This document shows positions 57,950-64,000 of a DNA stretch of 64,000 bases, piece by piece. Below the pieces are notes generated by a model. It worked only from the letters and a program-made list of their open reading frames with translations, did not search any database and was not told the origin of the DNA. The position numbers were made by a program, and so were the translations under genes. The stretch spans positions 10,613,769 to 10,677,768 of the forward strand of contig NC_092572.1 in the NCBI RefSeq assembly GCF_037975245.1, in the 5' to 3' direction. Every line of letters starts with the position of its first letter. Positions within the stretch are counted from its first letter, which is position 1. Origin of the DNA: Apostichopus japonicus (taxonomy: Eukaryota > Echinodermata > Holothuroidea > Aspidochirotida > Stichopodidae).

Positions 57950-59811
57950 TACGGCATGCCATACGTTTCAAAAATGTCCAAAACAATATAAGCATGTCCA
58001 AAATAATATAAGCATGTCCAAATTTATATAAACATGTCGAAACTAATATGAGTATGTCCAAAAATAATAAGAGCATGTCCAAAATAATATGAGAGTGTCG
58101 AAAGACTATATGAGCATGTCCAACATATTAAAAGAATGTCGAAAAATAATACAAGAGGGACAAATGTAACTGCCTAATTCAATTTTGTTTTGAACATTTT
58201 GGCGTTTTAAGTTACGCCATATGTTGCAAAATATCCAAAAAAATATAAGCATGTCCAAACTTATATGAGCATGTCCAAATTTATATAGACATGTCAAAAC
58301 TATATCAGCATGTCCAAAATAATACGCGCATGTCCAAACACATATAAGTATGTCAAAATATAATATGAGCACGCCCAAAATTATATGAGAGTGTCGAATA
58401 ATAATATAAAAGTCTCGAGTGTAACTGTTAACTTCAACTTTGTTATGAACATTTTGGCGTTTGAAGTCACGCCAAATGTTTCAAATATCGAACTTTTATA
58501 TTGGTATGTCGAAAAAAATTAGCTTACAATACCTTCTTTGGAGGTAATTTGTATCAACTGACACAATGGTTATTATTATGACAATATATTATTGAAACAT
58601 TCTTCTGTTTTTGTGACGCAAATAATTCAAAATATGTAAAAACAAGACCATCACCTAACATTTTTCCTTTTTACATCCCTACGTAATGTGAGTGGTTTCG
58701 CCCTGCCTAGAGGTGCTGAGATTATTCATATATTGTTGCGAAGGCAAAGAAGTTCACGTGCGAAAGTACGTACAACATGCACAAGCGCTAACAACGTACA
58801 GTAGTTATCACACATGCGTACGTTGACAGTGAAAATGAACTACTATACTGTGTTACTTTTTTAACGGAAAATTGTGACACTTAATTACGGTTACCAGGCG
58901 AAGTCGGACACTAGCCCAGAATTAAAAAAAAATAAGCCTAGGTTAGGGGTATTCAACGTTTAATCTTCACTCTCACCTTTTAACTAAATTTCAAGATGGA
59001 AACGTGGGAAGAACTCGCCAACTACATATTATTGATTAAACCGCGTGGAATGTTGGACACAGTGGTTCTTCGTATTAAACTCACTGATAGTTACAGCACC
59101 TTGGGGCCAGGTTGATCACTCGCGCTACGAAACAACTCAACTAATATTTCCTCGAAAATAAAATCGTTCTTGATCGAAATATCATTAAAATATTAACACA
59201 CACACTAATACGGTAATGGATGAACTGTACATCGTCTTAAGTTACGCTGGATATGGTGTTTTTGTTTTCAGCATACCAAAATAAAAAGTTTGATATTTGG
59301 AACATATGGCGTAAAATTCAAACGCCTGACTGTTCATTATAAGTTGAATCGAGCAGTTACGCTCGAGACTTTTGTATTATTTTTCGACACTTTTTTATAT
59401 TTTGGACATGCTCATATAGTCTTTCGACACTCTTATATTATTTTGGACATGCTCTCATTATTTTTGGACATACTCATATTGGTTTCGACATGTTTATATA
59501 AATTTGGACATGCTTATATTTTTTTGGATATTTTGCAACAGATGGCGTGAATTCAGATGCCAAAATGTTCACTAAAAAGTTGAAGTTAGCAGTTACATTC
59601 GACATGTTCATATAATTTTTCAACACTCTCATATTATTTTGGGCATGATCATATTATTTTTGGACATACTTATATTAGTTTCGATATGTTTATATAAATT
59701 TGGACATGCTTATATTTTTTTGGACATGCTTATATTTTTTTGGACATGCTTATATTTTTTTGGACATGCTTATATAGTTTTGGACATTTTTGATACATTT
59801 GGCATTCCGTA
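57950..59811. mobile_element. Foldback element with about 560-bp inverted arms
   Basis: The left arm (57950-about 58515) and right arm (about 59255-59811) are inverted copies. The ends are TACGGCATGCC and, reversed, TACGGAATGCC. Each arm has two sub-units made of short repeats of ATGTCCAAA-ATAATATRAGC type, separated by a block with GAACATTTTGGCGTTT and ACGCCATATGTT. A 6-bp direct repeat CGAAAT flanks the element (57944-57949 and 59812-59817). The 740-bp centre has no open frame of note. This matches the form of foldback transposons, which are non-autonomous. Confidence 0.8.
58516..59254. other. Central loop of the foldback element
   Basis: Non-coding in appearance. It has no recognisable domain and would form the loop between the inverted arms. 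Confidence 0.5.
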
Positions 59812-60107
59812 CGAAATCTCATGGTATAAACTAGGTTGCCATAGAGATGATTCACTGCACGAGGGTTGTACTAGAACATTACCAAATGTCCAAGACCGCA
59901 TGAACCTGTATTTTGTCACACTCTCAAAATTTTAAATGATAATCTGTTACTTTCGTTCTATCAAAATTCGCAACCGGAGTAACAATGTAAGCAGAAAGAC
60001 AACAGTTAATATAATTGTAGCCTAAATGTGACCATGCCGAGATACACATCCCATCATACAATACTAGTTTCCAAGCGCTCCCCCCCCCCCCCCACCTTCC
60101 TTTCAAA
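59812..60107. other. Spacer, no gene seen
   Basis: A 14-base C run at about 60080 is followed by an A/C-rich lead-in to the 9-bp array. Confidence 0.5.
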
Positions 60108-61190
60108 GTAAAAACAAGGAACAACAACAACAAACAAAAACAAAAACAAAGAAACAAAATAACAAAATAAACAAAATAACAAAATAAACAAAATAAACTA
60201 AATAAACTAAATAAACTAAATAAACAAAATAAACAAAATAAACAAAATAAACAAAATAAACAAAATAAACAAGATAAACAAAATAAACTAAATAAACTAA
60301 ATAAACTAAATAAACTAAATAAACTAAATAAACTAAATAAACTAAATAAACAAAATAAACAAAATAAACAAAATAAACAAAATAAACAAAATAAACAAGA
60401 TAAACAAAATAAACAAAATAAACTAAATAAACTAAATAAACTAAATAAACTAAATAAACAAAATAAACAAAATAAACAAAATAAACAAAATAAACTAAAT
60501 AAACTAAATAAACTAAATAAACTAAATAAACAAAATAAACAAAATAAACAAAATAAACAAAATAAACAAGATAAACAAAATAAACTAAATAAACTAAATA
60601 AACTAAATAAACTAAATAAACTAAATAAACTAAATAAACAAAATAAACAAAATAAACAAAATAAACAAAATAAACAAAATAAACAAGATAAACAAAATAA
60701 ACAAAATAAACAAAATAAACTAAATAAACTAAATAAACTAAATAAACAAAATAAACAAAATAAACAAAATAAACAAAATAAACAAAATAAACAAAATAAA
60801 CAAAATAAACAAAATAAACAAAATAAACAAAATAAACAAAATAAACAAAATAAACAAGATAAACAAAATAAACAAAATAAACAAAATAAACAAGATAAAC
60901 AAAATAAACTAAATAAACTAAATAAACTAAATAAACTAAATAAACTAAATAAACTAAATAAACTAAATAAACTAAATAAACTAAGTAAACTAAATAAACA
61001 AAATAAACTAAATAAACTAAATAAACTAAATAAACTAAATAAACTAAGTAAACTAAATAAACAAAATAAACTAAATAAACTAAATAAACTAAATAAACTA
61101 AATAAACTAAATAAACTAAATAAACTAAATAAACAAATAAACAAATGAACAAAAAACAAAGAAACAAATAATAATAACAAACAAAATAAC
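60108..61190. repeat. 9-bp minisatellite, AATAAAC(A/T)A, about 110 units
   Basis: The core runs from about 60160 to 61140. Units are of three kinds: AATAAACTA, AATAAACAA and, rarely, one with AAGATAAAC. They are grouped in blocks (runs of 3-9 T units, then runs of 4-13 A units, with the G variant usually near a block edge), giving a higher-order pattern. The minus strand is open for over 350 codons in two frames (SLF/CLF and VYL/VYF repeats), a direct effect of a stop-free 9-bp period. I reject these as genes. Confidence 0.95.
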
Positions 61191-61937
61191 ATCTAGGCTA
61201 TCTCTTTGTGTTCACCATGCTCATTAACCTGTCTGTATTCTGTGCCTGTTTTTGTCCCTTCTGTTACTGTTACTTGTCATGTAGCCTCTGAAGAAGATCC
61301 TGCTAGGATCGAAACGTCAGGCCAACTTACTTTTACACATTCTCTTACACAGGCTCTCTAGTGGATAAGCAGTTTGCTAACAGTTTTTGTTAATTTATGT
61401 TATTATGAAACAAAGTAAACAGAGAAACAAAATTAACAGAAAGAAACACAGAAACAAAATGTTACATGAACGTAATCACGATAAGAGGCATATTTGTAAT
61501 GAGTCCTCACTCGTGGCACTCTGGCATAGTTATGAGTAGGCCTACTCGTGATCGCCAAGTAGGATATGAACTCGTACTCATATGCCAATGGCAATAATGA
61601 TTGTACTTAGTATCTTTGTACTCATATACACTTGCCGTATAGCGTGTACCCGTAATAAGTTTATAACCATGGTGATAAGCCTATGTATGTACGCGTGCGA
61701 CGGACATGAATTTTGGTATGTGTATTTAACAGCGTCACATCGCGGTATACACAATACTATAGAACCATAGGAGAACATAAAACAAAAACCAGCCATTACA
61801 TTACAATTAATTAATATTATCATCGTTATATAACGTACAATTAAATGGTGTGTAGTTGCCTAAATTTTCGTGGCTATATTATCTATATACAGATAAAACA
61901 GTGTATCAGTATAGAATGGAGGGTACAAGAATAAACC
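61191..61937. other. Non-coding stretch, possible retroelement remnant at left
   Basis: The part at 61200-61400 surrounds the second hammerhead-like motif. ACTCGTACTC-type words, like those at 51.5 kb, recur at 61505-61640. No gene is seen. Confidence 0.45.
61284..61322 (+). ncRNA. Hammerhead-like retroelement motif, near-complete core
   Basis: GCCT (61284-61287) pairs with AGGC (61319-61322) as stem I. CTGAAGA (61288-61294) fits the CUGANGA core. One extra A is followed by a perfect stem II GATCC-TGCTA-GGATC, then GAAA (61311-61314) and CGTC, where only a minimal stem III is possible. Motifs of this shape occur in Penelope-like retroelements of marine animals. The extra A between core and stem II and the near-absent stem III make activity doubtful. 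Confidence 0.42.
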
Positions 61938-62345
61938 GGTTCTGTGGCCGAGTGAATAAAGGCGGTGGCTGCATTTGAAGATATGAGGCTTAGGCCTATA
62001 GCAATCGGGAGGTTCGGGGTTAGATCCCCGGCCGGGTCATAGTACGGTGGGGTTTTCATCCAAGAGCAATCTACGGTTTTTCCATATCAAACGACTTTCT
62101 TAATTGAACTGATTCCAAATTTGAGTTAAAATGTTGGATTGGAAGCCACCCATAAGCTCTTGCGGACTTCTCTCACATTCGTCGGTACTCGCTTAAGCGT
62201 CGTAATATTTAACTGCCTGAGTATTATGTCGTTAGGTTTACGTATGTGAAATACCTCAGGGGTCTGATCCCAGGATTTCACAAAGGAAGGGCTTGTGGCC
62301 CTGAGAGCGTTGAAGCCGACACCCATGTATCGGATGTAGGGTAAA
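61938..62345 (+). mobile_element. tRNA(Ser/Leu)-like SINE (family B)
   Basis: The head GGTTCTGTGGCCGAGTG then AATAAAGGCGG resembles a class II tRNA, with an A box (TGGCCGAGTG), a long variable region and a B box/T arm GGGGTTAGATCCCC. The body has GGGGTTTTCATCCAAGAGC, AATCTACGGTTTTTCC and, near the end, GCGTTGAAGCCGACACCCAT. No second copy occurs in the window, and the 3' boundary is uncertain. The altered T loop means it is not a working tRNA gene. Confidence 0.75.
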
Positions 62346-64000
62346 CTCCCACAGAGAAAATTAAAATTTTAGACGCTAAATGGTGCATTATGTGCGACAT
62401 ATATAGGCTATAAATAGGTCTAAGTTAAATCTATTACACGCAGGGTTGGGCTTTTAATATTTTGTGTGGGGATGAAAAGCAGGGGGTGGGGATGAGGGGG
62501 TGGTGTACAATCCACACTGCCGGATCCACGCCTGTATAATTCTCTGACATTGTATATGTTATATCATAAGTGTGTATTATTTTTTTTCGTGGTATATTAT
62601 GGTACAATATGGCACAATAATGCACTTGAGCATGTATATCGGCTCATGAAAAACATCAGTCAATTATTATTTTAAAGTTTGGGGACACATAAAATGTCTT
62701 GACGGTTCATATTAAATTAATTATACTAAGGAATATAGAATTATATGATAAAATTATACAGATTGGTCAGAGTGACGCAAATTTGACTGTATTAGAAAAT
62801 CTCAAATTAAGTTGTGTTGATGTCTCATTACATATATTTCATTATTATTATTTATAATTCTTGAGGTAGACTGCTAGGGTTTACTAATGTGATATATATA
62901 TATATATATATATATAGATATATATATATATACATATATGTACCAGCTGTTATTCGTTTAGTTTCCCTATCATACAGCACACCTGTCAAGTGCGGGTATG
63001 GGGGGGGGGGGGTGGCCAAAATAGTAACCTATCCGCAACAGTGATTTTCACGCGGGCTTGGTGCTGCCAAAGGTGGCAATTTCAACACCAATGAACAAAG
63101 ACTTGAATTCGCGCCCCGCCCCCTCCCACCTTTTTATCTCAAACCTTTGGCGGGGTCAGTCTATGGTACAATATGTGCGCATCCACATTTATAAAGACTA
63201 ATAATTACGCAATTTGATGATAGTCGTATGATGTCAAAGGTCATCTAAACAAAACGGGTCGACACTATGTACACAAATGCAATGTAAACGAAACATGCTA
63301 CCCTTAGACACTATAGAATACTTAGCACCCATATATATTATTCCACTTCATCTGCCTACTACTTCCCCCTCCTCTCCATCTCGCTACCCCCTACTCCTAA
63401 CTTTGTCTCTTTCCCCTGCCGCATCCCCTGCCCGTACCCTACCGGCCCTAACCCCCTCACAGTCCTTTCCTTTGTAATAAATACGTAACAAATAAAACGC
63501 AATTTGAGGATACTCATATAGGATGTCAAAGGGGACGTCATGTAGACAAAACGGGTGGCCACAGTTCTCAGTCCCTTTCACGTCCCCTGCCCCTATAGCT
63601 TGCCCTCCCCATGCACCTACCCTACCACCCTCTCGTACCCTTCCCCCTTTTCCCTCCTCCCATCCCTCTCCCTATCCATCTCCACTCACCCTACTCTATG
63701 CTGATTTTATAATTATGACTGAATATATAAAGCATTAAATTTGTGCCAACAGTGAATTTCGTGCGAAAGGTCAGAAAACTTAGATTCTCGAAATGTTTTT
63801 ATCGTATTTTGCTTTCTTCCTTTAACACGTGATGTGATAAGTTGAAATGACCGTTTAAATTCACTATAAACCTACAATTTGAGGTCTGACCTCTTTGATG
63901 TTCTAACCCTATTTTTATCAGTTTTTATTTACATAATACAAATATAGTTTTATTCAATATTCCCAAAGCGAGATTCGAGTATATAGTTGTTTACTACAAA
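62346..64000. other. Non-coding stretch, no gene seen
   Basis: It includes an AT array at 62890-62939 and a 13-base G run at 63001. Two related C/T-rich segments lie at 63350-63470 and 63565-63700, both following a loosely repeated AATTTGAKGATA, GATGTCAAAGG, ACAAAACGGGT stretch (63215-63260 and 63500-63560). That indicates an old duplication of roughly 285 bp. Confidence 0.5.

Noticed and set aside
60103-61192. Two overlapping minus-strand frames of more than 350 codons (SLF/CLF and VYL/VYF repeats)
   Set aside because: They translate a 9-bp AATAAAC(A/T)A array whose period contains no stop on that strand. There is no domain or start context, and composition is explained entirely by the repeat.
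61938-62035. A functional tRNA-Ser or tRNA-Leu gene
   Set aside because: The T loop is altered, the acceptor stem pairs poorly and SINE body sequence follows directly.
62442-62534. A small element between CAGGGTTGGG and ATCCACGCCTG
   Set aside because: The ends are not convincing inverted repeats and no flanking duplication is visible.
1-64000. CRISPR arrays, operons or prokaryotic defence systems
   Set aside because: None of the tandem arrays has alternating repeats and unique spacers, there are no adjacent cas-like frames, and the window is plainly eukaryotic.

Overview
This window looks like nuclear DNA of an invertebrate metazoan. It is AT-rich, gene-poor and full of simple repeats. It carries tRNA-headed SINEs, a decayed non-LTR retrotransposon, hAT-type MITEs and GT-AG splice signals. 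A marine deuterostome (echinoderm, hemichordate or cephalochordate) seems plausible from the kinds of SINE and from a linker histone with SPKK-like motifs. I cannot fix the phylum from sequence alone.

The only complete protein-coding gene I can support strongly is an apparently intronless linker histone (H1/H5 family) on the minus strand at 29975-31150. It has a winged-helix globular domain and an unusual tail: a lysine/glutamate tract followed by about 60 residues of almost pure Glu-Ala/Thr. An AATAAA lies about 155 bp downstream. A perfect hAT-type MITE (31402-31805) sits upstream of it. The left 20 kb probably contains a second, multi-exon minus-strand gene. I can point to a start-codon exon with a perfect donor near 19991-20034, a 33-codon exon at 16549-16647, and several smaller candidates running down to 3720. 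I do not recognise the protein. One possible plus-strand coding exon lies at 34815-34895.

Layout. 1-20 kb: intron-like DNA with many TACTGTA/TACAGTA motifs and tandem arrays (38, 44, 21, about 110 and about 245 bp units); one SINE has inserted inside an array copy. 20-29 kb: mostly non-coding, with AT and ATTC microsatellites, a 140-bp duplication, a second SINE copy in reverse orientation and a CAGGGGCGTCGGA-ended MITE. 30-34.5 kb: the H1 gene, the hAT MITE, then a 5'-truncated LINE whose reverse transcriptase lost its catalytic ADD box by deletion; both sides carry 54-bp tail repeats. 35-50 kb: tandem repeats, a hAT MITE with a perfect 8-bp target duplication and an internal 138-bp array, a third tRNA-headed SINE, and long AT arrays. 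51-64 kb: two hammerhead-ribozyme-like motifs, a pyrimidine hexamer array, a 1.86-kb foldback element with about 560-bp inverted arms, a roughly 1-kb array of a 9-bp unit, and a tRNA(Ser/Leu)-like SINE.

Nothing here forms an operon, CRISPR array or prokaryote-style system. The interest lies in repeat architecture, nested mobile elements, decayed ribozyme-like folds and the H1 tail. All alignments and counts were made by eye.
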